A stretch of DNA of 64,000 nucleotides. Source: Salinibacter grassmerensis. Lineage in GTDB: Bacteria; Bacteroidota; Rhodothermia; Rhodothermales; Salinibacteraceae. Below, one piece after another: positions 36,630-45,223 of the stretch. Below the pieces are notes generated by a model. That model made no database searches. It was not told the origin of the DNA and saw nothing but the letters and a program-made list of their open reading frames with translations. The DNA lies in contig NZ_CAMTTF010000004.1 in NCBI RefSeq assembly GCF_947077765.1, positions 238,012 to 302,011 on the forward strand, in the 5' to 3' direction. How positions within the stretch are numbered: the stretch's first letter is position 1; each line of letters opens with the position of its first letter. A program made the position numbers and the translations under genes.

Positions 36630-38042
36630 CTAAGCGATGAAGGGGTAGTCCTCCTGCGTATAGATGTCGTCGTAGATGGCCTCCTCGTCCGGGAAGGGCG
36701 CCTCGTTCGCCGCGTCGATGGCGTCCTTGACCCGCTGCTTCACCTCCTCGTCGATCGTCTCCATGTCGGCCTCGGTGGCCAGGCCCCGTTCGAGGATGTA
36801 GTCCTGGAGGCGATTGATGGCGTCCTGGCTCTGGCGCTGGTCGAGCTCGCCCTCCCCCCGGTATTCGGCCGGGTCGGTGATGGAGTGGCCCTGATAGCGG
36901 TACGTGCGCACCTCAAGGAGCGACGGCTGATCGTTGCGGGCGTAGTTCTCCACGTGGTCCTGCACGGCCTTGTTGACGCTGAACACGTCCATGCCGCTGG
37001 CCAGGGACGCGGGGAAGTCGAAGTTGTAGCCGTGCTTGAAGAGGTCGGGCTTGCTGAAGGCGCGGTCCACCGCCGTGCCCATCGCGTACTGGTTGTTTTC
37101 GCAGACAAAGACGATGGGCAGTTCGTAGATGCCGGCCAGGTTGCACGCCTCGCGGAACGCCCCCTGGTGCATCGCCCCGTCGCCGAAGAAGCACAGGCAA
37201 ACGTTGTCCTCGTCCCGATACTTGTGCGCGAAGGCGAGGCCCGCACCAAGCGGCAGGTGGGCCCCCACGATGGCGTGCCCCCCCATCATCTTCTTCTCGG
37301 CGTCAAAGAAGTGCATCGATCCGCCCTTGCCCTTGGAGGAGCCCGTCTCTTTCCCAAACAATTCCGCCATCGCCTCCTCCGGCGTGATGCCCATTGCCAG
37401 TCCCATGCCGTGGTCACGGTACGCCGTGATGACCGAGTCGTCCCCGAGCTCGATGGCGTTGACGCTGCCGGTCGAGACTGCTTCCTGCCCAATGTAGAGG
37501 TGCAGGAAGCCGGAGATCTTCTGCCGCTGGTACATCTGGCGGCACCGGTTCTCGAAGCGTCGCTGCAGCAGCATGTCGCGGAGCAGGTCGACCACCTCGT
37601 CGTCGGCAATGCCGAGCTCATCGTGCCCGTACGTGTCGGCGGGATAGGTCTCGTAGGTGATCGTTTCCTCGATCGGCCCCTCGGGAATGTCAATGGTCTG
37701 CTGCGTGGCCGCCCCGTCCCCGGACATCTCGGATTCGTCTTCCGAGAGGGGGCTCGGGCGCTTCTCGGTGGTCGCGGCCTCGGTCGAGGTGCCGTTGGCA
37801 TTTTCTCCGTTCGAGGCGCCCGTGCCGGATCCCTCCAGGGCGCTCTGGATATCTTGTGCGTAGGCCGGGCCGATGCCGGACAGATCTTCCAGCGATTCCA
37901 CGTTTTGCAGGTCGGCCAGGCTCGTGACGCCGGCCTCCTTCAATCGAGACGCGTGGGGGAACCCCTCTGGGAAATCGGCGCCGCCGTTGAGGCTTCCATT
38001 CGAACCGGAATTGGAATCAGGGGCCGAGGTGTGGTCAGCCAT
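36630..38042 (-). CDS. pdhA: pyruvate dehydrogenase E1 component, alpha subunit, with N-terminal helix-hairpin-helix extension
   Basis: 470 aa, over 100 residues longer than the usual E1 alpha (about 330-370). The catalytic chain starts near residue 125 (ADDEVVDLLRDMLLQRRFEN) and holds the thiamine diphosphate motif FGDGAMHQGAFREACNLAG through CENNQYAMGT. The N-terminal 110 residues contain RLKEAGVTSLADLQNVESLE then DLSGIGPAYAQDIQSALEGS, which looks like a helix-hairpin-helix of the kind in DUF4332 or DNA-binding proteins, followed by a Ser/Thr/Gly-rich linker. This extension is not part of normal E1 alpha and its role is unknown. First gene of the operon. Confidence 0.93.
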   Translation of the reverse strand: MADHTSAPDSNSGSNGSLNGGADFPEGFPHASRLKEAGVTSLADLQNVESLEDLSGIGPAYAQDIQSALEGSGTGASNGENANGTSTEAATTEKRPSPLSEDESEMSGDGAATQQTIDIPEGPIEETITYETYPADTYGHDELGIADDEVVDLLRDMLLQRRFENRCRQMYQRQKISGFLHLYIGQEAVSTGSVNAIELGDDSVITAYRDHGMGLAMGITPEEAMAELFGKETGSSKGKGGSMHFFDAEKKMMGGHAIVGAHLPLGAGLAFAHKYRDEDNVCLCFFGDGAMHQGAFREACNLAGIYELPIVFVCENNQYAMGTAVDRAFSKPDLFKHGYNFDFPASLASGMDVFSVNKAVQDHVENYARNDQPSLLEVRTYRYQGHSITDPAEYRGEGELDQRQSQDAINRLQDYILERGLATEADMETIDEEVKQRVKDAIDAANEAPFPDEEAIYDDIYTQEDYPFIA

Positions 38043-38386
38043 GACATGCGACGAGGTTGGGTGAGTAGAACCATGCGTCGGCGAGCACCGGCTTCGTCAG
38101 TCAGGGTCAACACCGGATGGGCGCCGCGTGGAGCTGGACAGGATCAACAGTGCCAGCTAAAAGAGTAATTTTACCAAGCCCTTGTATCTCAGTATTCCCC
38201 CTCGGTTTCGACACATCCACGGCCGCCGAAACCCGTTTTCCATTAAAACCTGCCGGCGGACTCGGAAATGCCTCGGTGCATCATTTATGTAGGGGCCCAC
38301 GTTGATGAACGGTCTATCAACGACCGTCCCGTCCCAGCGGCCGATTCCGTACCTTCATCGTTTCTCACTCTCCCTCCTCCTCGTCG
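38043..38386. other. divergent promoter region between pdhA and the glycosyltransferase
   Basis: This 344-base gap separates divergent genes. It has a relatively AT-rich part at 38155-38250 (AAAAGAGTAATTTTACCAAG and CCCGTTTTCCATTAAAACCT), likely to hold one or both promoters. No gene is supported. Confidence 0.35.
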
Positions 38387-39148
38387 GTGTCCGATCCGTC
38401 TCCGTCCACCTCCGATGCAGCTCCCTCCGACGCCCTGGTCATCGTTCCTACCTACAACGAGGCCGACAACATCAGCCCGGTGATTGAGCAGGTGCTGGAG
38501 CAGTCGCCTCCCCTTTCCGTCCTCGTCGTGGACGACAACTCGACGGACGGGACCGCCGACCTCGTGCGGTCGAAGAAGACGGACGCGCCCGACCGGGTTC
38601 ACCTGATCGAGCGAAGCGGCAAGCTCGGCCTGGGCACCGCCTACCTCCGCGGCTTCCGGTACGCCCTGGCGCAGGACTACACCTATATCTGCGAGATGGA
38701 CGCCGACCTCTCCCACGATCCCAATGACCTGCCGCGCCTCATCGCGCCGGTACGAGAGGGAGAGGTAGACCTCGCCATCGGGTCGCGGTACGTGGAAGGG
38801 GTCCGCGTGATCAACTGGCCGCTCTCCCGGCTCGTCCTCTCCTACGGGGCCGGCGTCTACACCCGTGCCATTACCCGCCTGCCCCTCTTGGACGTGACCG
38901 CCGGGTTCAAGTGCTTCCACCGGCGCGTGCTGGAGACCCTGCCGCTCGACCACGTCAACTCCGACGGGTACGCCTTTCAGGTCGAGATGCACTACCGTAC
39001 CTGGCGGGCAGGCTTCCAGTTTAAGGAAGTGCCGGTCGTCTTCACGGAGCGGACCGAGGGCCAGTCGAAGATGCGACGCGAAATCGTGGCGGAGGCGGCC
39101 CTGAAGGTGTGGGAGCTGCGGCTCCAGGATCTCCTCGGACGACTGTAG
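38387..39148 (+). CDS. polyprenol monophosphomannose synthase-like glycosyltransferase (GT2)
   Basis: 253 aa, starting at GTG 38387. The GT-A fold signature is complete: VIVPTYNEADNI, VLVVDDNSTDGTADLV, the metal-binding DADLSHDP and AIGSRYVEGVRVINWPLSR. VTAGFKCFHRRVLE and FKEVPVVFTERTEGQSKMR match dolichol-phosphate mannosyltransferase-type enzymes that move a sugar from a nucleotide to a polyprenyl phosphate at the inner membrane. No C-terminal membrane domain is present, so it is the soluble short form. Transcribed before icd. Confidence 0.9.
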   Translation: MSDPSPSTSDAAPSDALVIVPTYNEADNISPVIEQVLEQSPPLSVLVVDDNSTDGTADLVRSKKTDAPDRVHLIERSGKLGLGTAYLRGFRYALAQDYTYICEMDADLSHDPNDLPRLIAPVREGEVDLAIGSRYVEGVRVINWPLSRLVLSYGAGVYTRAITRLPLLDVTAGFKCFHRRVLETLPLDHVNSDGYAFQVEMHYRTWRAGFQFKEVPVVFTERTEGQSKMRREIVAEAALKVWELRLQDLLGRL

Positions 39149-39293
39149 CACGCGGTCGACGGGGCCTACGCGCTTCCTCGTTTTTTCGGTTTCCTGGTGG
39201 CGGGAGTCGCCACTGCGTTTTACTTTAGAACATTGAGCCACGTCTGCCGCTTCCGTTTGTTCATCTTCTCTCGTTCAACAACTTGACCCAACC

Positions 39294-40529
39294 ATGAGCA
39301 CCTCCGGCGAACGCATCACACGAGAGGGCGACGCCCTTCACGTCCCCGACGTCCCCGTTATCCCTTACATCGAAGGCGACGGCGTGGGGGCCGACATCTG
39401 GGCCGCGACCCGTCCGGTGTTCGACGCCGCCGTGGAGACGGCCTACGACGGCGAGCGCGCCGTCGAGTGGACCGAAGTCTTGGCCGGCGAGAAGGCCAAG
39501 GAGCACACCGGTGAGCTTCTCCCCGAAAACACAGTGGAGACCATCCGCGAGCACCGCGTCGCCATCAAGGGCCCCCTCACGACCCCCGTGGGCGCCGGCT
39601 TCCGGTCGCTGAACGTCGCCCTGCGCCAGAAGCTGGACCTCTACGCCAACGTCCGCCCTACCTACTACATCGACGGCGTGCCCTCGCCGATGAAAAATCC
39701 GGAGCAGATGGACATGGTCACGTTCCGGGAAAACACCGAGGACGTGTACGCCGGCATCGAGTGGGAGGCCGAGACCGAGGGCGCAGAGCAGGTTCGAGCA
39801 TTCGTCGAGGAGCAGATGGGCTTCGACGACACCATCCACGATGGCCCGGTCGGGATCGGGATCAAGCCGATCACGGAGTTCGGAACCAAGCGACTCGTCC
39901 GCGAGGCTATCGACTACGCCCTGGAGTCCGACGGGCACCAGTTTGTCACCCTCGTCCACAAGGGCAACATCATGAAGTTTACCGAGGGCGCCTTCCGCGA
40001 CTGGGGCTACGAGGTGGCCGAGTCGGAGTACGGCGACGAGGTGATCACCGAAGACACGCTCTGGGAGGAGCGCGACGGCGACCCGCCCGAGGATGCGGTC
40101 GTGGTCAACGACCGGATCGCCGACAACATGCTGCAGCAGGTGCAGACGCGGACCGACCAGTACGACGTGCTGGCGATGCCGAACCTCAACGGCGACTACC
40201 TGTCGGACGCCTGCGGGGCCCAGATTGGCGGCCTCGGCGTGGCGCCGGGCGCCAACTTCGGCGACGCCGCCTGCCTGGCCGAGCCCGTTCACGGCTCCGC
40301 CAACAAATACGCCGGCCAGGACAAGGTCAACCCGTCCGCACTCATTCTTTCGGGCCGCCTCATGTTCGAGTACATGGGCTGGGAGGAGGCCTCCGAGGTC
40401 ATTCTCGAGGGCCTGGCGAAAACGATCCAGCAGAAGCGCGTGACGTACGACTTCGAGCGCAACCTGGAGGATGCCGAGCTGCTCAAGTGCAGCGAGTTCG
40501 GGCAGGCCGTGGTGGACAACATGGGATAA
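39294..40529 (+). CDS. icd: isocitrate dehydrogenase, NADP-dependent
   Basis: 411 aa, usual length for the E. coli-like dimeric enzyme. It converts isocitrate to 2-oxoglutarate in the TCA cycle. VIPYIEGDGVGADIW opens the fold; GFRSLNVALRQKLDLYANVR holds the substrate-binding Ser/Arg cluster; TFRENTEDVYAGIEW and NLNGDYLSDACGAQIGGLG supply metal and substrate ligands. HGSANKYAGQDKVNPSALIL retains the Lys-Tyr pair that selects NADP in E. coli Icd. It follows the glycosyltransferase by 145 bases. Confidence 0.96.
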   Translation: MSTSGERITREGDALHVPDVPVIPYIEGDGVGADIWAATRPVFDAAVETAYDGERAVEWTEVLAGEKAKEHTGELLPENTVETIREHRVAIKGPLTTPVGAGFRSLNVALRQKLDLYANVRPTYYIDGVPSPMKNPEQMDMVTFRENTEDVYAGIEWEAETEGAEQVRAFVEEQMGFDDTIHDGPVGIGIKPITEFGTKRLVREAIDYALESDGHQFVTLVHKGNIMKFTEGAFRDWGYEVAESEYGDEVITEDTLWEERDGDPPEDAVVVNDRIADNMLQQVQTRTDQYDVLAMPNLNGDYLSDACGAQIGGLGVAPGANFGDAACLAEPVHGSANKYAGQDKVNPSALILSGRLMFEYMGWEEASEVILEGLAKTIQQKRVTYDFERNLEDAELLKCSEFGQAVVDNMG

Positions 40530-40633
40530 TCGTTCCGGACGCCCGGCTCCCCCACAGCGAAAGAGCGGCATCGTGGCCCCCACGGTGCCGTTTCTCTGTT
40601 CGCCCCTCACCGTCCAGTGCACCGCATCGGCTC

Positions 40634-41281
40634 ATGGCCTTCTCGCTCTCCAGTCTTGCGCCCCGCCTTGCCGAACGCCTGGGCGGCCCGCTGCCGGGCC
40701 ATGAGGCCCACCTCCGCATGGCGCCCCGGTATCCGGCCCGGCAGGCCGACCTCTCGGTGGACACGCGAGACTGTCGGGAGGCCGGGGTGCTGGTGCTCTT
40801 GCGTCCAGACGACGCGGCCCCCTGTGTGGTGCTGACGGTCCGGCGCGACCATCTTCCCGACCATGCCGGTCAAATTTCGTTTCCGGGGGGCCGGCGGGAA
40901 CCCGACGAGTCGCTCTCGGGCACGGCCCTGCGGGAGGCGGAGGAAGAGATTGATCTGTCCCCGGCCTCCGTAGACGTGCTCGGCGCCCTGACGCCGCTCT
41001 TCATCCCGCCCTCCAACTTTTGCGTGCACCCGTTCGTGGGCCACGCTCCGTCCACCGCGTCCCTTCGCCCCACCGACGCGGAGGTTGGGCGGATTCTTCG
41101 GGTCCCCCTCGCTCATCTTCTGGACCCGGCCACCCGCACGACCGAGACGCGCCCCCTCAACGGGGCGGACGTGGACGTGCCGTACTACGACGTGGCCGGC
41201 CACACCGTGTGGGGGGCCACCGCCATGATGCTGGCCGAGTTCCTGGCCGTGGTGCGTGACGCGACGGGGGCGGCCGAGTAG
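40634..41281 (+). CDS. NUDIX hydrolase, CoA pyrophosphatase type
   Basis: 215 aa from ATG 40634. The NUDIX box is GGRREPDES then SGTALREAEEEIDL, with the metal-binding Glu residues in REAEEE. ISFPGG precedes it, and ALTPLFIPPSNFCVHPFVG after it resembles the UPF0035/CoA-pyrophosphatase group (NudL/PCD1), which cleave CoA and derivatives. The frame is open upstream through icd, but only because of antisense-type GC-rich openness. It is convergent with the oxidoreductase gene, 9 bases away. Confidence 0.88.
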   Translation: MAFSLSSLAPRLAERLGGPLPGHEAHLRMAPRYPARQADLSVDTRDCREAGVLVLLRPDDAAPCVVLTVRRDHLPDHAGQISFPGGRREPDESLSGTALREAEEEIDLSPASVDVLGALTPLFIPPSNFCVHPFVGHAPSTASLRPTDAEVGRILRVPLAHLLDPATRTTETRPLNGADVDVPYYDVAGHTVWGATAMMLAEFLAVVRDATGAAE

Positions 41282-41290
41282 CCCCCCTCC

Positions 41291-42529
41291 CTATTCGTTG
41301 CCGTCGGGATCCGATGCCGCCTCGGCCGCCACCAGCGAGCGCCAGCCCGCTGCCCCCCACTGCTCCGGCGCGTAGCGCTGAATCCACCGCCGGTCGACCC
41401 AGTGCTTGAGCCGAAGGAACCACGAGCGGGCCATCCACAGGGGGCCCGCCGTCCAGATGGCACGGCGCGCTCCGGTTGAGAGCACCAGCGGCGCGACTGG
41501 GTACGGGCGAAAGGCGGTCAGGGCCGACGCGACCGGGGCCGAGCCGTCCTCGGCGAGCCGACGCAGGGTGGTGTCGAGATTCGTCCGGAGATCCGGCCCC
41601 TGCTTCACGGCGTGCACGCCCACCTTGTCCAGATTCAACTCCGGAATGGTCCCGCAATCGCCGGCGGCGAAGATGCGGGGATGGGTGGGGGTGCGCAGGC
41701 GACGGGTTGTGTGCAGAAAGCCTCGCTCGTCCGTCGACAGCCCGCTTTCACGGAGCAGGGGCGGTGCGACGGCCCCGGTGCTCCAGAGCACCGCGTCGGG
41801 GTGGACCGTGTCGTGTTCGCCCGTGCCCGTCCGCATGTCTACCTGCGTGCGGTCTCCATCAGCTCCGCGGACCTGGCCGACCGTCGTCGCCGTCCGGATG
41901 GTCGCGCCTCGTTCTCGGAGCAGCCGGGCTGCGTAGGCGCGCATGCCTTCGGGAAATCCCGGCAGAATCCTCCCCGACTGCTCAACAACCGTCAGCGAGA
42001 GATCCGCCGTCCGGCCGGCCCCGGCGAACCGTCCCGTGATGTTGAGGGCCACCTCTACTCCGGCCGCACCGCCCCCCACGATCGTCAGGCCCAGGGTCTC
42101 CGTCGGGGCGTCGAGCACCTGTTTCAAGTGAGGACTGAGGGCGCGGATGCGATAGATCGGCTTCGTGCCCACCGCAGCGTCGGGCAGGGCCGGGTTCACC
42201 CCTCCGACATCGATCGCCAGCACGTCGTAGGGGATGGTCTCCCCCTCATCCGTCGTGACCACGCGGGCCTCCGGGTCGAGGGCGGTGGCCCGCGCCGTCA
42301 CGTGCGTGGCACCTGCCCTATGGGCCAGCCTTCGCAGATCAACGCGAATATCGTCGACCGCGTACACCCCGCCCAGGTGCTCCGGCACCATGCCCGAGTA
42401 GTAGAGCCAGCGTTGGGGATCGATGAGGGTCACTTTGATCCCTGCATCGGTCCAGTCCTGGGCGTGGGCGAGACTGGGCAGCATGGCGTGCCCTCCCCCG
42501 ACAAGAACGATATGCAACGGCTCGGTCAT
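41291..42529 (-). CDS. FAD-dependent pyridine nucleotide-disulfide oxidoreductase (NDH-2-like / SelD-associated type)
   Basis: 412 aa from ATG 42529 (an ATG at 42544 is also possible). Two nucleotide-binding motifs are present: HIVLVGGGHAMLPSLA for FAD at the N-terminus and LTIVGGGAAGVEVALNI for NAD(P)H near residue 165. RIFAAGDCGTIPELNLDKVG is the second FAD contact. The opening GGGHA and overall spacing resemble the NDH-2-like family often found next to or fused with selenophosphate synthase; no selD is here. Its probable partner is the DUF2892 gene 74 bases upstream, under the TetR operator at 42876. It may be a quinone or sulfur-compound oxidoreductase. Confidence 0.82.
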   Translation of the reverse strand: MTEPLHIVLVGGGHAMLPSLAHAQDWTDAGIKVTLIDPQRWLYYSGMVPEHLGGVYAVDDIRVDLRRLAHRAGATHVTARATALDPEARVVTTDEGETIPYDVLAIDVGGVNPALPDAAVGTKPIYRIRALSPHLKQVLDAPTETLGLTIVGGGAAGVEVALNITGRFAGAGRTADLSLTVVEQSGRILPGFPEGMRAYAARLLRERGATIRTATTVGQVRGADGDRTQVDMRTGTGEHDTVHPDAVLWSTGAVAPPLLRESGLSTDERGFLHTTRRLRTPTHPRIFAAGDCGTIPELNLDKVGVHAVKQGPDLRTNLDTTLRRLAEDGSAPVASALTAFRPYPVAPLVLSTGARRAIWTAGPLWMARSWFLRLKHWVDRRWIQRYAPEQWGAAGWRSLVAAEAASDPDGNE

Positions 42530-42603
42530 CGGACTGCGATCCATCAAACATGAGAGTGGAGAGTGCTCGCGGCCAGGCGCACCGTCGGCAGGCAACCCCT
42601 CCA

Positions 42604-42813
42604 TCAGCTGCGCTGCTCACGCCGCGTCGAGAGGCCGAGGGGGAAGTACAAGGGACACGTTCCGACGAAACTCGTCAGGAGAAACGCCACGGCCCCAGCG
42701 CCGAGAACGAGTGCCGTGGTGCCACCGAGGACGCCGGTGGCGTACAGCATCCCTACCGAAAGGGCGGCGAGGGCTCGGAAGAGTCGGTCGAGGGATCCCA
42801 TGTTGTGCGTCAT
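42604..42813 (-). CDS. DUF2892 small membrane protein
   Basis: 69 aa from ATG 42813. Two hydrophobic helices (LFRALAALSVGMLYATGVLG, then TALVLGAGAVAFLLTSFVGT) precede CPLYFPLGLSTRRE, the DUF2892 (YgaP transmembrane-like) pattern with a Cys-Pro after the second helix. In other proteins this domain follows a rhodanese. The ORF extends upstream but would cross the palindromic operator at 42876-42893. A second DUF2892 protein closes the efflux operon at 50057. Confidence 0.82.
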   Translation of the reverse strand: MTHNMGSLDRLFRALAALSVGMLYATGVLGGTTALVLGAGAVAFLLTSFVGTCPLYFPLGLSTRREQRS

Positions 42814-42875
42814 GACGGGAGCGTGGATCGGAGAGGGACCGGGGAGAGCCGCATGATTGGGCAAGCGCGGCGTTG

Positions 42876-42893
42876 TGAGTGATTGATCACTCA
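42876..42893. promoter_or_regulatory. TetR operator 1 (upstream of the DUF2892/oxidoreductase genes)
   Basis: TGAGTGATTGATCACTCA: 8-bp perfect inverted arms with a 2-bp centre, 63 bases in front of the DUF2892 start. It is nearly identical to the sites at 43037 and 43805. Confidence 0.75.
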
Positions 42894-43036
42894 TTTCTGG
42901 CACCAGTGCCCAACCGGGAAGTTCCAGTGGAGACGTGCTGGTTGTTCGACACGCCGCTTGGCACGAGTACGTCCTGCTGTATTTGAACTCCCCGCGAACC
43001 GCCGAACTTGCAGGGGTGGCTGTCATAGACCTATTG

Positions 43037-43054
43037 TGAGTGATTACTCACTCA
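43037..43054. promoter_or_regulatory. TetR operator 2 (upstream of tetR)
   Basis: TGAGTGATTACTCACTCA: 7-bp inverted arms, 113 bases before the repressor start, fitting autoregulation. Confidence 0.72.
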
Positions 43055-43166
43055 TGACCCCTGGCTTGAGAGTGATGGCCGACTGCAGTGCCCAGCGCAC
43101 GATCAAGATTCCTCTAGCATTCACCAGCCTCCCACAGACGGGGCGTTTTTCCGTTCGCCTCCACCC

Positions 43167-43736
43167 ATGACCAAGCGAGACGACATTTGCGAGGCCGCCC
43201 TCACCCTCTTTGCCGAGAACGGCATCGAGGCCACTACGACTCGTGAAATTGCGGAGCACGCCGGGGCGGCCGAAGGCACGCTCTACCGCCATTTTGACGG
43301 AAAGGCCGACCTTGCTCAGTGGCTCTACCGGCGCTGCCTGAGTCAGCTTCGCGACACCCTCACGGACGCCGACGAGGAAACGTCCACCCCGACCGAGCGG
43401 CTGGAGGCCCTCGTGCGCGGGGTGTTCGATTTTTATTCCTCCCGGCCCGCTTCGTGCACCTACTTGCTCTCGGCCCGGAAGTCGGGCGTCGTGGGCACGA
43501 ACGGGAATGACGCTCCACCCTCCCCGATCCGGCTGTTTGCCAGTGTGCTCGACGAGGGTACGCAACAGGGCGTCTTTCGGGAGACGTCTTCCCTTCTCGT
43601 CGCCGGGTGGATTCTCGCGATGGTTCAGCGTACTGTCCTCTTCTTAAAGACCGATACCCTTCCTTTGCGCACACAGGACGCGATCGACCAGACAGTCGAT
43701 GCGGCCCGCCGACTGGCGATGGGCCGACCAGGCTGA
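43167..43736 (+). CDS. TetR/AcrR family transcriptional regulator
   Basis: 189 aa. The N-terminal DNA-binding domain has ALTLFAENGIEATTTREIAE and HAGAAEGTLYRHFDGKADLA, the TetR helix-turn-helix with its usual TLYxHF end. The helical C-terminal ligand domain is not diagnostic. The gene sits between a divergent membrane-protein/oxidoreductase pair and an RND efflux operon, and three copies of one palindrome flank these units. It is therefore probably the local repressor, released by a compound the pump exports. Confidence 0.93.
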   Translation: MTKRDDICEAALTLFAENGIEATTTREIAEHAGAAEGTLYRHFDGKADLAQWLYRRCLSQLRDTLTDADEETSTPTERLEALVRGVFDFYSSRPASCTYLLSARKSGVVGTNGNDAPPSPIRLFASVLDEGTQQGVFRETSSLLVAGWILAMVQRTVLFLKTDTLPLRTQDAIDQTVDAARRLAMGRPG

Positions 43737-43788
43737 CCCAACAGGTGTACCACACCAATTTCTCCACCACAAACCCGCCTAGTTATAT

Positions 43789-45201
43789 ATGTATCTCTCA
43801 GTTGTGAGCGAACGATCACTCACATCCGGGTGTCGAGCCGGGGGTGTGCCGTGGATGTTGATGCTCGGCATGGTTGTGCTTCTCCCTGTTCGTGGGATAG
43901 CGCAGCCGGCGCCAGCCGCCGACGAGGACACATCCGCCGTTTTGTCTCTGTCGCTGGACGAGACGCTGGCCCGGGCGCAGGAGGAGAGCTTCCCGGGCCG
44001 TTCGGCAGACGCGACCCGCCGCGCCGCAACGGCCCGCAAGCGGCAGTCGCTCGGCGTCTTTCTTCCCCGGATCACTGCACGCGAGCAGGGGCTCTTCACG
44101 ACCGACCCCGTCAATGCCTTCGGCAGCAAGCTGCGACAAGAGCGCTTTACACAGCAGGACTTTCAGGTAGGTGCCCTCAACACACCGGACCGTGTGGACC
44201 AGTTCGGCACGAAGTTGGAGGTCGAGCAGCCGATTCTGAACCTCGACGGCATCTTTGAGCGGCGCGCAGCGTCCGACGCGGCCCGCGCCGCCGGCCACCA
44301 GGCCGAGCGCACGGAGGCCGTCGTCGCGTTCCGGGTGAAGAAGGGCTACTACGGGCTGCTGCTGGCCGAACGGCGGGTGGGCGTGATCGACTCGGCCCTC
44401 GCCGCCGCCCGTGCCAACCGTGATCAGGCACAGGCCCTCTTCGACGAGGGCGTCATCAACCAGGCCGACCGGCTGGCGGCCGCGGTGCGCGTTTCAGAAT
44501 TGGAAAGCCAGCGCAGCGAGGCGGTCGCCCGACGCGACAACGCTGCCGATCGATTGCGGCTTCTCATTGGGCTGGAAGACGCCGTGCGCATCGCGCCCAC
44601 CGACTCGCTAACGCGCGAATCCGCCCTGGTGGGCGACGTGTCGCTCGAGGCCGTCAACCAGCGACGCTCCGACATGCAAGCCCTGCGCGCACAGGCCGAG
44701 GCGGCCCGTGAGAAGACCCGGTCCCGGTGGCTTGCCTTCGTGCCCACCCTGAACGCTCGCGGCACTACGGGCTGGTACGACGACACGCCCCTCGGCACCA
44801 ATGGACAGAGCTGGACGGCCGGCGTCTCGCTGTCGTGGAGCCTGTTCGAGGGGTTCCAGCAAATTGGGCAGGCCCAGGAGGCCGAGGCGCAGCGGCAACG
44901 TGCAGAGATTGCCCTGGAGCAGCAGGCCCTTGAGAACGACGTCGAGATTACGTCTGCTCGGCGCGACCTGCGGGCCGCCCAGGAGCGCATCGACCAGGCC
45001 CAGACGGCCGTGGCCCAGGCGGAAGAAAGCCTGCGCATCCGGGCCGACCGCTACGCTCAGGGTATGGCCCGCACCACGGATCTGCTCCAGGCCGAGGCCA
45101 CCCTCGCCGAGCGACGCCTCGCCTACCTTCGGGCCCTCTACCAGCACAACATCACGGTCTACCGCCTCGAGCTGCTCACGGAGCAGTCAATGACCCGATA
45201 A
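43789..45201 (+). CDS. TolC family outer-membrane efflux protein
   Basis: 470 aa from ATG 43789. A signal region (VPWMLMLGMVVLLPVRGIAQ) precedes two outer-membrane efflux (OEP) repeats: LSLSLDETLARAQEESFPG starts the first, with long coiled-coil helices, and SLSWSLFEGFQQIGQAQEAE the second. ADRYAQGMARTTDLLQAEAT is the family C-terminal block. The start is uncertain: operator 3 lies inside the first codons of this frame, so translation may begin at GTG 43846 or ATG 43855, although the longer start gives the more normal positively charged signal peptide. First gene of the efflux operon. Confidence 0.9.
   Translation: MYLSVVSERSLTSGCRAGGVPWMLMLGMVVLLPVRGIAQPAPAADEDTSAVLSLSLDETLARAQEESFPGRSADATRRAATARKRQSLGVFLPRITAREQGLFTTDPVNAFGSKLRQERFTQQDFQVGALNTPDRVDQFGTKLEVEQPILNLDGIFERRAASDAARAAGHQAERTEAVVAFRVKKGYYGLLLAERRVGVIDSALAAARANRDQAQALFDEGVINQADRLAAAVRVSELESQRSEAVARRDNAADRLRLLIGLEDAVRIAPTDSLTRESALVGDVSLEAVNQRRSDMQALRAQAEAAREKTRSRWLAFVPTLNARGTTGWYDDTPLGTNGQSWTAGVSLSWSLFEGFQQIGQAQEAEAQRQRAEIALEQQALENDVEITSARRDLRAAQERIDQAQTAVAQAEESLRIRADRYAQGMARTTDLLQAEATLAERRLAYLRALYQHNITVYRLELLTEQSMTR
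43805..43822. promoter_or_regulatory. TetR operator 3 (at the start of the efflux operon)
   Basis: TGAGCGAACGATCACTCA: arms TGAG-GA / TC-CTCA, with one outer mismatch relative to sites 1 and 2. An AT-rich TATATATG lies about 20 bases upstream and could be part of the promoter. Confidence 0.68.
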
Positions 45202-45223
45202 CTCCATATTGCTTCTCGTTCCC

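Larger units (their letters stand above)
42814..43166. other. divergent regulatory region of the TetR regulon
   Basis: This 353-base gap separates the leftward DUF2892 gene from the rightward tetR gene. It holds two copies of the TGAGTGA-TCACTCA operator (42876-42893 and 43037-43054), about 160 bases apart. No gene is supported. Confidence 0.7.

Noticed and set aside
36147..38168. Rightward open frame of 673 codons
   Set aside because: Antisense to pdhB and pdhA, which are unambiguous.
42604..43026. Long 140-aa version of the DUF2892 protein
   Set aside because: The extra N-terminus crosses the palindromic operator and has no similarity; the ATG in the palindrome is coincidental.
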